Assembly (NCBI GenBank): GCA_012522855.1
Contig: JAAYJQ010000012.1
Location: forward strand, 1-64,000
Source: Bacteroidales bacterium
Lineage (GTDB): Bacteria; Bacteroidota; Bacteroidia; Bacteroidales; UBA932
Direction of reading: 5' to 3'
Length of the DNA stretch: 64,000 nucleotides
The notes under the pieces were generated by a model. The model was given only the letters and a program-made list of their open reading frames with translations, made no database searches and had not been told where the DNA came from. Below are positions 8,390 through 17,781 of this stretch, piece by piece. A program made the position numbers and the translations under genes. Numbering within the stretch: the stretch's first letter is position 1; every line of letters begins with the position of its first letter.

Positions 8390-9049
8390 TTACTCTTTGG
8401 TCTGGTCCGACCCTCGGGTCGCGGATTCCGAACCTGCCTTGCTCTTGCTTTTCACGTATTCGTCGTTCAGCCCCTGCAGGAGTTCGTCGGTAATGTCCAA
8501 CTCCGGATCCGCAGTAGAGACAGGAGCGGGAAGAATGGAACCTTGGGTGGAGATGATCATCGCGTACTTCTTCTCAGCGTTGAACTTGTCGAGATGGTTT
8601 TTGATGGCATCCCCGATCTGGTTGAGCATAACTTGCTGTTCCTCGGCGATTTCCTGCTGTTTTTCGGCTGCGTAGGCGTTGAAACTTTCCTGCCGCTCCT
8701 GCAGTTTCAGGCCGCGTTGTTCGGCCACGGAACGGACGAGCAGGCCTTTGTCCAGATCGGACTGGAATTTGTTGGCGTCGTTCTGAAGCTGGGTCATTCT
8801 CCGGTTGACTTCATCCTGGATGCTCTGCACCTTGGACTCTACGACCGAGCGAAGGTCATTTGCCATGTCGTATTCGTTCAGGATCCGGTCCAGGTCGAAC
8901 CAGACGATGGCGCCGGGCTGGGCGGTGGCCTCAACGACCGTCTGATCCTTGGCAGTCTTCTTGCTTCCGTCGGCGGTAAGGGAAATAATTCCGAGAGCAG
9001 CCACGGCCACTAAGGCGATGATGCTGAGAATCAGTGGAGTGTTTTTCAT
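8390..9049 (-). CDS. OmpH/Skp-like periplasmic chaperone
   Basis: The 219-residue protein has an N-terminal hydrophobic segment (PLILSIIALVAVAALGIIS) that may be a signal anchor. A Skp/OmpH body follows: IVWFDLDRILNEYDMANDL, a long coiled coil rich in Gln and Glu (residues about 75-155), and the return strand AMIISTQGSILPA. Skp-type chaperones hold unfolded outer-membrane proteins in the periplasm. A second OmpH paralogue follows bamA at 14183, so there are two divergent copies within 6 kb. The C-terminal tail is charged and low in complexity. Confidence 0.8.
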   Translation of the reverse strand: MKNTPLILSIIALVAVAALGIISLTADGSKKTAKDQTVVEATAQPGAIVWFDLDRILNEYDMANDLRSVVESKVQSIQDEVNRRMTQLQNDANKFQSDLDKGLLVRSVAEQRGLKLQERQESFNAYAAEKQQEIAEEQQVMLNQIGDAIKNHLDKFNAEKKYAMIISTQGSILPAPVSTADPELDITDELLQGLNDEYVKSKSKAGSESATRGSDQTKE

Positions 9050-9088
9050 TTTATCTTGATATTATTTGTTTCTAAACTACAAAAGTAG

Positions 9089-9808
9089 TTAAAATATCTT
9101 AATCTTTGAAAGATAGGCCCGGATTGTTTTTTCGAGCCCGGCGTACAAGGCATCACAGACGATGGCATGTCCGATAGACACTTCTGCCGTCCAGGGAATC
9201 GAACGGATGAAATATTCCAGGTTGATGAGATTCAGATCGTGGCCTGCATTCAGCCCCAGCCCCAAATCCCGGACTCTTTCCGCCGTCTCCAGATAGCGTG
9301 ACAAGGCGCGTTCCGGTCCGGATTCATATTCCTCGGCATAATCCGCTGTGTACAGTTCGACCCGGTCGCAGCCGCAGGCGGCAGCCCCCTCGGCCATCCG
9401 CGGGGAGGGGTCGATGAAGATGGAGGTACGGATGCCTTTTTCCTTGAAGGTCTTGCAGACGTCGGTCAGAAAATCCCGGTTCCGGACGGTATCCCAGCCG
9501 GCATTGGAGGTGATGGCGTCATGGGCGTCCGGCACAAGGGTCACCTGGTCCGGCACGACTTCCAGGACAAGGTCGATAAACGAGGGAATCGGATTGCCTT
9601 CGATGTTGAACTCGGTTCGGACGATTGGACGGATGACCCGCACATCGGCGTAGCGGATGTGCCGTTCGTCCGGTCTGGGATGCACGGTAATACCCTCCGC
9701 TCCGAAATTCTCACAATCGATCGCCGCCTTTTTTACATCCGGCATGTTCCCGCCCCGGGAATTGCGGAGGGTGGCGAACTTGTTGATATTTACACTGAGT
9801 CGGGTCAT
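9089..9808 (-). CDS. pdxJ: Pyridoxine 5'-phosphate synthase
   Basis: PdxJ condenses 1-deoxyxylulose 5-phosphate with 3-amino-2-oxopropyl phosphate to make pyridoxine 5'-phosphate. Family motifs seen are RLSVNINKFATLRNSRGG at the N-terminus, ITVHPRPDERHI near residue 41, TEFNIEGNP, QVTLVPDA, and GLNAGHDLNL near the C-terminus. The start at 9808 gives 239 residues, the usual length; the frame's longer version begins upstream of the promoter element at 9841-9848. It is divergent from nadK. The substrate link to dxr (33938-35110) is that both use 1-deoxyxylulose 5-phosphate. Confidence 0.96.
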   Translation of the reverse strand: MTRLSVNINKFATLRNSRGGNMPDVKKAAIDCENFGAEGITVHPRPDERHIRYADVRVIRPIVRTEFNIEGNPIPSFIDLVLEVVPDQVTLVPDAHDAITSNAGWDTVRNRDFLTDVCKTFKEKGIRTSIFIDPSPRMAEGAAACGCDRVELYTADYAEEYESGPERALSRYLETAERVRDLGLGLNAGHDLNLINLEYFIRSIPWTAEVSIGHAIVCDALYAGLEKTIRAYLSKIKIF

Positions 9809-9840
9809 GGCATTCTGTCGTTCTTTCTTTGAGACATATG

Positions 9841-9848
9841 CAAAATTA
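9841..9848 (-). promoter_or_regulatory. -7 element for pdxJ
   Basis: On the minus strand this reads TAATTTTG, a TAnnTTTG match, 32 bases upstream of the pdxJ start at 9808. Confidence 0.45.
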
Positions 9849-9881
9849 AACAAATATGTTCAGATTTTGGCAGATTTGTGT

Positions 9882-9889
9882 TATTTTTG
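9882..9889 (+). promoter_or_regulatory. -7 element for nadK operon
   Basis: TATTTTTG matches TAnnTTTG and lies 31 bases upstream of the nadK ATG. Confidence 0.45.
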
Positions 9890-9920
9890 ATAATTCAACC
9901 AAATCGGAGATCTGTCGAAT

Positions 9921-10745
9921 ATGAAGGTAGCGATTTATACCAGAAGTCAGGAACTGAAAGCTGATCCCCGGTTCATCGCGCTGATGGACCGGCTCGCCGC
10001 TTTTGATGTCTATCAAATGAATACCATAGAAGACGTTCAGCCGCAAACGGATCTGGTGCTCAGCATCGGTGGGGACGGCACCTTCCTTTCCGCATCGAAG
10101 CGGGTGGGGCAATCGGGCATTCCGATCTTGGGGGTCAATCTCGGACGGCTCGGTTTCCTGTCCGAATACAGTCCCGAAGAGGTAGGCGAAGCCCTGCCGG
10201 CCGGGCGGTACACCGTGGAGGACCGTACGCTGCTGGAGACACGCATTGATGGAGATATTCTGCGGGAGGGGTCTTCCTTCTGGCCTTATACCCTCAACGA
10301 GGTATCCGTTCATAGAGGAGGGGCCGCCATTCTGGGGGTGGATATCAAGATCGACGGGAATCCCGTACCGACCTACTGGGCGGACGGACTCCTCGTGTCC
10401 ACCAGTTCCGGTTCGACCGCCTATTCACTGAGCGTCGGGGGCCCGATCTGCATGCCTGAAGCGAAGGTGCTGATCATCGCGCCGATCGCTCCTCACAACT
10501 TGAACGTTCGTCCGTTGATTGTTCCCGATACGGCGGAGATCACCCTTTCCATGCAGTCCCGCGACGAGCAGGTGATGTGCTCCATGGACAACCGGAATCT
10601 GATCTTGTCACCGTCTGCGACCCTCACGGTCAAGGTGGCACAATTTTCGCTGAAAAGGGTTCGGCTTGCGAAATCGAATTTCGTCAAAGCCCTCACGACA
10701 AAGTTATTCTGGGGAGAGGATGTCCGGAACGACAGAGATCTTTAG
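9921..10745 (+). CDS. nadK: NAD kinase
   Basis: NadK phosphorylates NAD to NADP in the cytoplasm. The 274-residue protein has the diagnostic GGDGT motif at residues 50-54, followed by GIPILGVNLGRLGFLSE, then LNEVSVHRG, and the second conserved region ADGLLVSTSSGSTAYSLSVG. This is a complete ATP-NAD kinase. It heads the run nadK-uppS-bamA-ompH, an arrangement I recall as common in Bacteroidota next to a divergent pdxJ. Confidence 0.97.
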   Translation: MKVAIYTRSQELKADPRFIALMDRLAAFDVYQMNTIEDVQPQTDLVLSIGGDGTFLSASKRVGQSGIPILGVNLGRLGFLSEYSPEEVGEALPAGRYTVEDRTLLETRIDGDILREGSSFWPYTLNEVSVHRGGAAILGVDIKIDGNPVPTYWADGLLVSTSSGSTAYSLSVGGPICMPEAKVLIIAPIAPHNLNVRPLIVPDTAEITLSMQSRDEQVMCSMDNRNLILSPSATLTVKVAQFSLKRVRLAKSNFVKALTTKLFWGEDVRNDRDL

Positions 10746-10754
10746 ATTTTGTAC

Positions 10755-11471
10755 ATGGAAAGCAACACCAAGATACCGGAGCACGTTTCCATCATCATGG
10801 ACGGGAACGGCCGTTGGGCGGGGAAAATGGGCAAGGAAAGAGTCTTCGGCCATGCCGAAGGCGTGCACAGCGTAAGAGCCTGCGCGGAAACGGCCGCGGA
10901 AATCGGCGTCAAGTACCTCTCGTTGTTCGCGTTTTCAGAGGAGAATTGGGAAAGACCGCAGGAGGAAGTCGAGACACTGATGCGGCTGATGATGAAATCT
11001 CTTTCGGTTGAACTGCCGACTTTGCTGGAGAACCGGATCCGTCTGCGAGTGCTGGGAAACTTATCCCGCTTGGGTGATAATCTTAAAAAAGAGATCCGGA
11101 AGGTCGAGGCCGCATCGGATCTGCCTGATCCGCGGATGACGCTGATCGTATTCCTGAGTTACAGCGGCAAGTGGGACATTCTACAGGCGGCCAAACAGAT
11201 GGCTTCGGACTTTGCCGGCGATCCCGCCGGTCTTGCCGCGGCGACCTCCGATGATTTCGGGAAATATTTGGTTACGAACGGAATCCCGGATCCCGACGTT
11301 GTGATCCGTACTTCCGGAGAAATGCGGATCAGCAACTACATGCTCTGGCAGACGGCCTATTCGGAATTCATCTCGGTAGAAACGTTGTGGCCGGATTTTC
11401 GCAAAGAAGCTTTCTTGGCCGCCTTGGAGGAGTATTCCCGGCGGGACCGCCGTTATGGGAAAGTTAAATAA
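10755..11471 (+). CDS. uppS: Undecaprenyl diphosphate synthase
   Basis: UppS is the cis-prenyltransferase that makes the C55 lipid carrier for peptidoglycan and surface glycans. The catalytic region SIIMDGNGRWAGKMG lies near residues 12-26 with Asp16, and conserved FSEENWERP and PDVVIRTSGEMRISNYMLWQ follow. A TTG start two codons upstream is possible, but the ATG at 10755 gives the normal 238-residue protein. It sits 9 bases after nadK and 28 bases before bamA. Confidence 0.96.
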   Translation: MESNTKIPEHVSIIMDGNGRWAGKMGKERVFGHAEGVHSVRACAETAAEIGVKYLSLFAFSEENWERPQEEVETLMRLMMKSLSVELPTLLENRIRLRVLGNLSRLGDNLKKEIRKVEAASDLPDPRMTLIVFLSYSGKWDILQAAKQMASDFAGDPAGLAAATSDDFGKYLVTNGIPDPDVVIRTSGEMRISNYMLWQTAYSEFISVETLWPDFRKEAFLAALEEYSRRDRRYGKVK

Positions 11472-11476
11472 TTGCT

Positions 11477-11484
11477 TATCTTTA
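11477..11484 (+). promoter_or_regulatory. Possible internal -7 element before bamA
   Basis: TATCTTTA is one base off TAnnTTTG and lies 15 bases before the bamA ATG at 11500, so bamA may have its own promoter inside the operon. Confidence 0.3.
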
Positions 11485-11499
11485 CACTTTTAAAAATCG

Positions 11500-14109
11500 A
11501 TGAAAGTAGAATTGATGAACAAATACCGTCTGATGTGGGTGGCTGCCTTCCTCCTGATCGGCATTCCGGTTCCGGGGCAAGACAGGGAAAAAACTCCGGT
11601 TGAGGTGGATTATGCGAATCCGAAGGAGTATGTGGTCGGAGGTGTCGATGTGGCGGGAAACCATCATTTCAGCAGTTCGCAGATCATTTCCCTGACCGGC
11701 CTTCAAAAGGGCATGCGGGTGACCGTCCCGAGCGATGACCTCTCCTCTGTGGTGAACCGGTTGTGGTTGCAGCGGTATTTCGAAAATGTGTCCCTTGAAA
11801 TCGACCACCTGAGCGCGGAAGGAGATTCCGCCTTTTTTACCATCCGGATCGTAGAACGTCCCCGGGTTTCCCGGTGGTCTTTTACCGGAGTTCGGAAATC
11901 CGAAGAAAAAGACCTGCAGGAGCGGCTGAACCTGCGCCGGGGGGGCGAGTTTTCGGACCATGTCTCACAGACATCCGTTGACATCATCAAGCGCTTCTAT
12001 TCCGAAAAAGGCTTTCTCCAATGTGAGGTAGAGCCCCAGACGCAGCGGGACACGATTATCAAAAATGCTATCCGGGTCAATTTTGCGGTGGATCGCGGCC
12101 CGCGGGTACGGATCAAAGACATCCGCTTCATCGGAAACACAGACGTATCGGACTTCAAACTCGCGCGGTCCATGAAGAAAACCAAGTCGAACAAACTTTA
12201 CAACTTCTTCAGCAGCAAAAAATTTAACGAAAAGGAGTATCCCAATGACAAGAAGGGGTTGATCAGCGCCTTCAACGAAGCGGGATACCGGGATGCCCGG
12301 ATCGTAAAGGATTCCATCTATTATGTAGAGCCCGGAAAACTGGGAATCGACTTTACGATCGACCAAGGCAAGCGGTATTATTTCAGGGACATCACCTGGA
12401 CGGGCAATTCCGTTCATTCCGCGGACGAACTGAACAGTATCCTGCAAATCGAGAAAGGCGATCCGTATGACCTGGTGACCATGCAGAAGCGACTTCTGGG
12501 CGGCGGCAAGCAGAGCGACTACGATGTTTCCAAACTGTATCGAGACGAGGGGTACCTCTTTTTCAGCGTGACCCCCGTGGAACTTAACATCCAGAACGAT
12601 TCCGTTGACGTGGAAATGCGGATTTCCGAGGGGAAGCAGGCGACCTTGAACAACATTATCATCAACGGAAACGACCTGACCAACGAGCGGGTGGTGCGCC
12701 GGCAGGTGATGACCCAGCCGGGCGACTTGTTCAGCCAAAGTGCTTTCGAACGGTCCATCCGGGAAATCGCTTCCCTGGGACAGTTCGATCCCGAGGCCAT
12801 CATGGATGCTTCGAAGGGGTATTCGATCATTCCAAACCAGTTGAACAACACGGTCGACATTGTCTACAATGTCACGGAAAAGCCATCCAGCCAGCTGGAA
12901 CTCTCCGGCGGCTGGGGAGGACGTACTTTCGTGGCCACGGCAGGGGTCAGTTTCAACAATTTCTCGACCCGCCGCCTTTTTGAAAAGGGGGCTTGGCGAC
13001 CGGTTCCGCTCGGGGACGCCCAGAGTTTGTCGTTGCGATTCCAGACAAACGGCACTTATTACACGTCTCTCATCGCGAGTTTCTCGGAACCGTGGCTGTT
13101 CGGCAAGAAGCCGACCTCCCTGAGTCTGCAGGGCTACTACACCCGGCAGACCGATTCCTACCTGCCGCTCAACTTCCTGAGCAACGCGCGGGTCATGCAG
13201 GTATACGGCTTCTCCGGCGGCATCGGAACACGGCTGAAATGGCCCGACAACTATTTCGTGCTCTACAATTCCCTGACGTGGCAGACCTATGATCTGAAGA
13301 ATTGGATCAGCGGCTATTTCATGTTCACGGACGGGAAGTCCCACAACGTAAGCTATACCCTCAATCTGAGCCGGACCTCGACCGACCAGCAGATCTATCC
13401 CCGGCAGGGATCGGTTTTCTCCGCCAGCCTTCAACTCACACCACCCTATTCCCTGCTCCGGAAGAAGGATCTGGGAACGCTCGATGCTTCCGGCAATCCG
13501 GCTCGGGTGACCTCCTGGCGGAACATCGATTACGACAAATGGACTTCCGTGGACCGATACAAATGGATCGAATACCACAAATGGCGGATCAACGCCGAAG
13601 TCTACCAGATGGTGTTCAAGGACTTCGTGATCATGGCGCGCGCGCAGTTCGGCTATCTGGGCTATTACAACCGAAAGTGGGGCTATTCCCCGTTCGAGGG
13701 TTTCCGGGTCGGCGGCGACGGCATGTCCGGCTATGATACGTACGGAGCGGATGTGATCGCGCTCCGAGGCTATCAGAACTATGCCCTGACACCGGTGGAG
13801 GCCACCCCTTACAATTCCAACGGAAGTTATGCGGGCAATGTCTATGACAAATTCACGCTGGAGTTCCGGTTTCCGGTGGTGCTGCAGCCGAGTTCCACGA
13901 TCTTCGTGCTGGGTTTCCTGGAAGGAGGGAACTGCTGGTCCGACATCCGCTCCTTCAGTCCTTTTCAGATCAAGCGCTCCGCAGGTGTCGGTGTGCGGGT
14001 GTTCCTGCCGATGGTCGGTTTGCTGGGGGTCGACTGGGGATACGGTTTCGACAACCCCATAAAAAGGGACCGGAGCCAATTCCACTTCGTGATCGGACAG
14101 CAATTCTAG
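11500..14109 (+). CDS. bamA: Outer membrane protein assembly factor BamA
   Basis: BamA is the Omp85 beta-barrel that inserts outer-membrane proteins. The 869-residue protein has a signal peptide ending near GIPVPGQ. POTRA domains span roughly residues 45-450, with repeats such as VGGVDVAGNHHFSSSQI, KDIRFIGNTDVSDFKL, RDITWTGNSVHSADEL and NNIIINGNDLTNERVV. The C-terminal barrel spans about 470-869 and contains GGWGGRTFVATAGVSFNNF. The last residues (FHFVIGQQF) end in Phe, the usual barrel C-terminal signal. An ATG at 11515 (MNKYRLMW) is an alternative start. The operon partner downstream is an OmpH chaperone. Confidence 0.96.
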   Translation: MKVELMNKYRLMWVAAFLLIGIPVPGQDREKTPVEVDYANPKEYVVGGVDVAGNHHFSSSQIISLTGLQKGMRVTVPSDDLSSVVNRLWLQRYFENVSLEIDHLSAEGDSAFFTIRIVERPRVSRWSFTGVRKSEEKDLQERLNLRRGGEFSDHVSQTSVDIIKRFYSEKGFLQCEVEPQTQRDTIIKNAIRVNFAVDRGPRVRIKDIRFIGNTDVSDFKLARSMKKTKSNKLYNFFSSKKFNEKEYPNDKKGLISAFNEAGYRDARIVKDSIYYVEPGKLGIDFTIDQGKRYYFRDITWTGNSVHSADELNSILQIEKGDPYDLVTMQKRLLGGGKQSDYDVSKLYRDEGYLFFSVTPVELNIQNDSVDVEMRISEGKQATLNNIIINGNDLTNERVVRRQVMTQPGDLFSQSAFERSIREIASLGQFDPEAIMDASKGYSIIPNQLNNTVDIVYNVTEKPSSQLELSGGWGGRTFVATAGVSFNNFSTRRLFEKGAWRPVPLGDAQSLSLRFQTNGTYYTSLIASFSEPWLFGKKPTSLSLQGYYTRQTDSYLPLNFLSNARVMQVYGFSGGIGTRLKWPDNYFVLYNSLTWQTYDLKNWISGYFMFTDGKSHNVSYTLNLSRTSTDQQIYPRQGSVFSASLQLTPPYSLLRKKDLGTLDASGNPARVTSWRNIDYDKWTSVDRYKWIEYHKWRINAEVYQMVFKDFVIMARAQFGYLGYYNRKWGYSPFEGFRVGGDGMSGYDTYGADVIALRGYQNYALTPVEATPYNSNGSYAGNVYDKFTLEFRFPVVLQPSSTIFVLGFLEGGNCWSDIRSFSPFQIKRSAGVGVRVFLPMVGLLGVDWGYGFDNPIKRDRSQFHFVIGQQF

Positions 14110-14119
14110 GAATTATTTG

Positions 14120-14127
14120 TAACTTTG
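14120..14127 (+). promoter_or_regulatory. -7 element before ompH
   Basis: TAACTTTG matches TAnnTTTG, 55 bases upstream of the ompH ATG and just after the bamA stop, giving the chaperone its own promoter. Confidence 0.4.
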
Positions 14128-14182
14128 GCACGTTATTTATCCAAAATCATTTTTATTGTTGAACTAATATTATTCTAACGAT

Positions 14183-14740
14183 ATGAAAAAAATCATCCTT
14201 TTCGCCGCAATGGCTTTGTTTGCCCTTTCCGCTTCCGCGCAGGGTAAATTCGCTCACGTCAATTTCTCCGAGTTAGTCCAGCTCATGCCGGAGGCAGATT
14301 CCGCTCGCTCCCAGATGCAAGCAGCCAGCAAGGAGGCTGACGAGACCTATCAGAGCATGGTGCAAGAGGCTCAGGCCAAGTTTAACGATTACCAGCAGAA
14401 GCAGGCGACTTGGACAACGGCCGTCAGAGAAAGCAAAGAGAGGGAACTGACTGACATCCAGAACCGGATCCAGGTATTCCAGCAGGACATCCAGAACGAA
14501 CTGCAGCAGCAGCAGAACCAGTTGATGGCACCGCTTTACGAAAAGGCGAGCCAGGCGGTCGAGCAACTTGCCAAGGCGGGCGGCTACCTGCTGGTGTTCG
14601 ATGACTCCCAGTTTCTTTACGTTGATCCCGCCCAGGTGACCGATCTGACCCCCGAGGCCAGGAAGGCATTGAACATCCCCGCCGAAAGAACGCTTGAACA
14701 ACTTCAGCAGGAACTTCAGGCGCAGCAGTCGCAATTGTAG
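14183..14740 (+). CDS. ompH: OmpH/Skp-family periplasmic chaperone
   Basis: This 185-residue protein has a cleavable signal peptide (MKKIILFAAMALFALSASAQ). The Skp core follows: FAHVNFSELVQLMPEADSA, a long Gln-rich coiled coil (about residues 45-125), and the closing strand YLLVFDDSQFLYVDPAQVTD. It probably carries outer-membrane proteins to BamA, encoded directly upstream. The C-terminal tail is Gln-rich. A strong terminator follows, ending the nadK-uppS-bamA-ompH run. Confidence 0.88.
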   Translation: MKKIILFAAMALFALSASAQGKFAHVNFSELVQLMPEADSARSQMQAASKEADETYQSMVQEAQAKFNDYQQKQATWTTAVRESKERELTDIQNRIQVFQQDIQNELQQQQNQLMAPLYEKASQAVEQLAKAGGYLLVFDDSQFLYVDPAQVTDLTPEARKALNIPAERTLEQLQQELQAQQSQL

Positions 14741-14758
14741 GATTTCACGGAGATCAAT

Positions 14759-14789
14759 GAAAGACAGGTTTTCCGACCTGTCTTTTTTA
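14759..14789 (+). terminator. Rho-independent terminator after ompH
   Basis: The arms AAAGACAGGT (14761-14770) and ACCTGTCTTT (14777-14786) pair perfectly around a 6-base loop. A T-run follows. Confidence 0.88.
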
Positions 14790-14837
14790 TGATATTCAAG
14801 AATGAATGCCGGATGACTTTATTGTCTATTTATTCTC

Positions 14838-14845
14838 TACATTTG
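14838..14845 (+). promoter_or_regulatory. -7 element for korAB
   Basis: TACATTTG matches TAnnTTTG and lies 39 bases upstream of the korA ATG. Confidence 0.45.
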
Positions 14846-14884
14846 TATTGTTTTTTAAAAATTCAAATAATTCTTTAATCACAA

Positions 14885-16717
14885 ATGCAGCACAAGGTAA
14901 TCGATGTCAAAGATGTTGTGATCCGCTTTGCGGGAGATTCCGGTGACGGAATGCAGCTCACGGGAACCCTTTTCGCAAACACGTCGGCAGTTTATGGCAA
15001 CAGCCTGTCAACGTTCCCGGATTATCCGGCGGAGATCAGAGCGCCAAAGGGTACCGTCGCGGGTGTGTCGGGTTTTCAGGTGCATGTCGGCAGTCAAAAA
15101 GTCAATACGCCCGGGGACTACTGCGATATGCTCGTCGCGATGAATCCGGCCGCGCTCAAAGCCAACGCCAAGTGGCTCAAGCGGACTGCGATGGTACTGG
15201 TCAATGAAGACGCCTTCGATGACGCGGGCTTGCAGAAGGCGGGCTTTTCGGGCAACCCGTTCGAGGAACTCCGCATCGAGGACCGGAACATCATCGTCGC
15301 GCCGATCACCAAACTCACCGAAGACAGTTTGAAGGATAGCGGACTGGACTTGCCCTCCATTCACAGGTGCAAGAACATGTTCACCCTGGGGATGGCTTGT
15401 TACATCTACAACCGTCCGCTGGACTATATCTACGATTATCTGGAGAGCCGCTTCCGCAAGAGGCATCCGGAGATGATCGAGCCCAATCGAAAGGTCTTGA
15501 ACGATGGCTTCAACTACGCCGCCAACATCCAGGCGATTGCCAACACGTATACGATTGAACCCGACTTGCGGGAGCGCGGAATCTTCCGGAACATCACCGG
15601 CAACCAAGCCATTGCGTGGGGATTCATCGCAGCCTCCGAAAAATCCGGGCTTCCGCTTTTCTGTGGCTCGTATCCCATCACGCCCGCTACCGCCATTCTG
15701 GAAGAACTTTCGCTCCACAAGAATCTCAATGTGAAGACCATGCAGACCGAGGACGAAATCGCGGGCATCTGCTGTGCCATCGGAGCTTCCTTCGCGGGCA
15801 ATCTTGCCGTGACTACGACGTCCGGACCGGGCCTTTCCCTCAAGTCCGAAGCGCTCGGTTTGGCGGTGATGACGGAATTGCCGCTCGTGGTCGTGGACGT
15901 GCAGCGCGCGGGCCCTTGCACGGGCATGCCGACCAAGACGGAACAGACCGACCTGAATGAAGCGCTGTACGGCAGGAACGGAGAGAGCCCCCTTGTGGTG
16001 CTCTCCGCTCATTCTCCCGCCCACTGTTTCGATGCCGCTTTTACCGCGGCCAAGATTGCCTTGGAGCACATGACACCGGTCGTGCTGCTTTCCGAGGGCT
16101 TTTTAGGCAACGGCTCCGAGCCTTGGAAGATTCCTTCCATGAGCGACTATCCCGCCATCAAGCCGCGCTTGGTCACCTCAGACGGATCGAAATTCCATCC
16201 GTTCGAGCGCGATCCCGAAACCCTTGCCAGAAACTGGGCCCCAGTCGGAACACCGGGCATGGAGCATCGGGTTGGCGGACTGGAGAAGACTCATGCGGGC
16301 GTACTGTCCACCCAGCCGGAGAATCATGAGATGATGGTTCGCGAACGTGCCGAGAAAGTAGCCCGCGTGGTAGCGGACATTCCCGATCTTCAGATCGACG
16401 GTCCCGAAACCGGCGAGATCCTGCTGGTCGGTTGGGGCGGCACTTTCGGGCATATCCTTGCCGCTGCCGACACGCTCCGCGCTGAGGGGAAGACGGTGAG
16501 CCGGATCCATTTCGACTACATCTGTCCGCTTCCGAAAAACACGGAGAAGGTTTTCTCAGGCTTCCGCAAGATCCTTGTCTGCGAATTGAACAGCGGGCAC
16601 TTCGCAGGGTATCTGAGAACGCGCTTCCCTCAGTTCAACTATTTGCAGTGCAACAAGATCCAGGGACAGGCATTCCTTGTCCGGGACATCGTCGATGCAG
16701 TGAACAACATACTATAG
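14885..16717 (+). CDS. korA: 2-oxoglutarate:ferredoxin oxidoreductase, alpha subunit
   Basis: The 610-residue protein is a fused gamma-alpha subunit of a 2-oxoacid:ferredoxin oxidoreductase. The N-terminal gamma-like domain (about residues 10-190) contains RFAGDSGDGMQLTGTLFA. The alpha domain (about 205-610) has AIAWGFIAASEKSGLPLFCG, YPITPATAILEELS, TTTSGPGLSLKSEALGLAVM and VDVQRAGPCTGMPTKTEQ, typical of KorA. With KorB it would interconvert 2-oxoglutarate and succinyl-CoA using reduced ferredoxin, an oxygen-sensitive reaction. Assignment to 2-oxoglutarate rather than other oxoacids rests on overall resemblance and on gdhA next door. korB starts 12 bases downstream. Confidence 0.9.
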   Translation: MQHKVIDVKDVVIRFAGDSGDGMQLTGTLFANTSAVYGNSLSTFPDYPAEIRAPKGTVAGVSGFQVHVGSQKVNTPGDYCDMLVAMNPAALKANAKWLKRTAMVLVNEDAFDDAGLQKAGFSGNPFEELRIEDRNIIVAPITKLTEDSLKDSGLDLPSIHRCKNMFTLGMACYIYNRPLDYIYDYLESRFRKRHPEMIEPNRKVLNDGFNYAANIQAIANTYTIEPDLRERGIFRNITGNQAIAWGFIAASEKSGLPLFCGSYPITPATAILEELSLHKNLNVKTMQTEDEIAGICCAIGASFAGNLAVTTTSGPGLSLKSEALGLAVMTELPLVVVDVQRAGPCTGMPTKTEQTDLNEALYGRNGESPLVVLSAHSPAHCFDAAFTAAKIALEHMTPVVLLSEGFLGNGSEPWKIPSMSDYPAIKPRLVTSDGSKFHPFERDPETLARNWAPVGTPGMEHRVGGLEKTHAGVLSTQPENHEMMVRERAEKVARVVADIPDLQIDGPETGEILLVGWGGTFGHILAAADTLRAEGKTVSRIHFDYICPLPKNTEKVFSGFRKILVCELNSGHFAGYLRTRFPQFNYLQCNKIQGQAFLVRDIVDAVNNIL

Positions 16718-16729
16718 GAGGAGAGAATC

Positions 16730-17752
16730 ATGGCAACAAAATACACAGTCAAAGATTTCAAAAGCGACCAGGAAGTGAGATGGTGTCCCGGATGCGGTGA
16801 CTATTCCGTCTTGACTGCCCTCCAGCGCACGCTTCCGAAGGTTTGCGAAGAGCAAGGGATTGATAAGGAGAAGGTCGTGGTGGTGTCCGGCATCGGCTGC
16901 TCCTCCCGTCTCCCGTACTATATGAACACCTACGGGTTTCACAGCATCCATGGCCGGGCTATGGCTGTCGCGACAGGAATCAAGGTGGCGAATCCCGAAC
17001 TTTCCGTCTGGCAGGTCAGCGGTGACGGCGATGCGCTCGCTATCGGAGGAAACCACTTCATCCATGCGATCCGCAGGAACATAGACATCAATTTGCTCCT
17101 CTTCAACAACCGGATCTACGGTATGACGAAGGGACAGTATTCCCCGACTTCCAAATTCGGAGCGGTCACGGTTACTTCTCCCTACGGAACAGTGGAAAAC
17201 CCGTTCAATCCGGGCACGCTGGTTCTGGGATCAAAGGGAACCTTTTTCGCCAGAAGCGTCGACACGGAACTCGCCGTCAGCGAGGAGATCATGCTGGCGG
17301 CTTCCCGCCATCGCGGCATGGCTGTGATGGAATTCCTCACGAACTGCGTCATTTTCAACCACGGTACCCATTGGGAGATTTCCGGCCGGGAAGTCAAGGC
17401 CGACCGGACCCTTGTGTTGCGTGACGGTGAAAAGATGATTTTCGGAAAGGATCGGAACAAGGGGATCGCCCTGGACGGATGGAAACTGAAAGTTGTGACG
17501 ATCGGTGAGAACGGGGTTACGGAAGACGATATCCTGACACACGACAGCCACGCCGACAATCTGGGCTTGCAGATGATGCTCGCCGATATGAAGTATCCGG
17601 ATTTTCCGGTAGCGCTGGGCGTGATCCGGGATGTCTCGGAGGCTACCTACGAGGACGGTGTCCGCACCCAGGTGGAAGAAGTGAAGGCGAAAGCCCGGGT
17701 GCATACGGTGGATGAGCTGCTTCACAGCGGTTCCACCTGGGAATTGAAATAG
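16730..17752 (+). CDS. korB: 2-oxoglutarate:ferredoxin oxidoreductase, beta subunit
   Basis: The 340-residue beta subunit binds thiamine diphosphate and an iron-sulfur cluster. Motifs seen are VRWCPGCGDYSVLTALQ near the N-terminus, VVSGIGCSSRLPYYMNTYG, and the TPP-binding region VSGDGDALAIGGNHF followed by NNRIYGMTKGQYSPTS. It pairs with KorA, 12 bases upstream. No separate ferredoxin-like delta subunit is seen nearby, consistent with a two-subunit enzyme. Confidence 0.92.
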   Translation: MATKYTVKDFKSDQEVRWCPGCGDYSVLTALQRTLPKVCEEQGIDKEKVVVVSGIGCSSRLPYYMNTYGFHSIHGRAMAVATGIKVANPELSVWQVSGDGDALAIGGNHFIHAIRRNIDINLLLFNNRIYGMTKGQYSPTSKFGAVTVTSPYGTVENPFNPGTLVLGSKGTFFARSVDTELAVSEEIMLAASRHRGMAVMEFLTNCVIFNHGTHWEISGREVKADRTLVLRDGEKMIFGKDRNKGIALDGWKLKVVTIGENGVTEDDILTHDSHADNLGLQMMLADMKYPDFPVALGVIRDVSEATYEDGVRTQVEEVKAKARVHTVDELLHSGSTWELK

Positions 17753-17781
17753 TTTATAGACAATACAAGTACTACAACATT

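Noticed and set aside
11965..14103. A 712-residue antisense frame inside bamA
   Set aside because: It lies wholly on the strand opposite bamA, with low-complexity composition and no domain; the bamA frame is certain.
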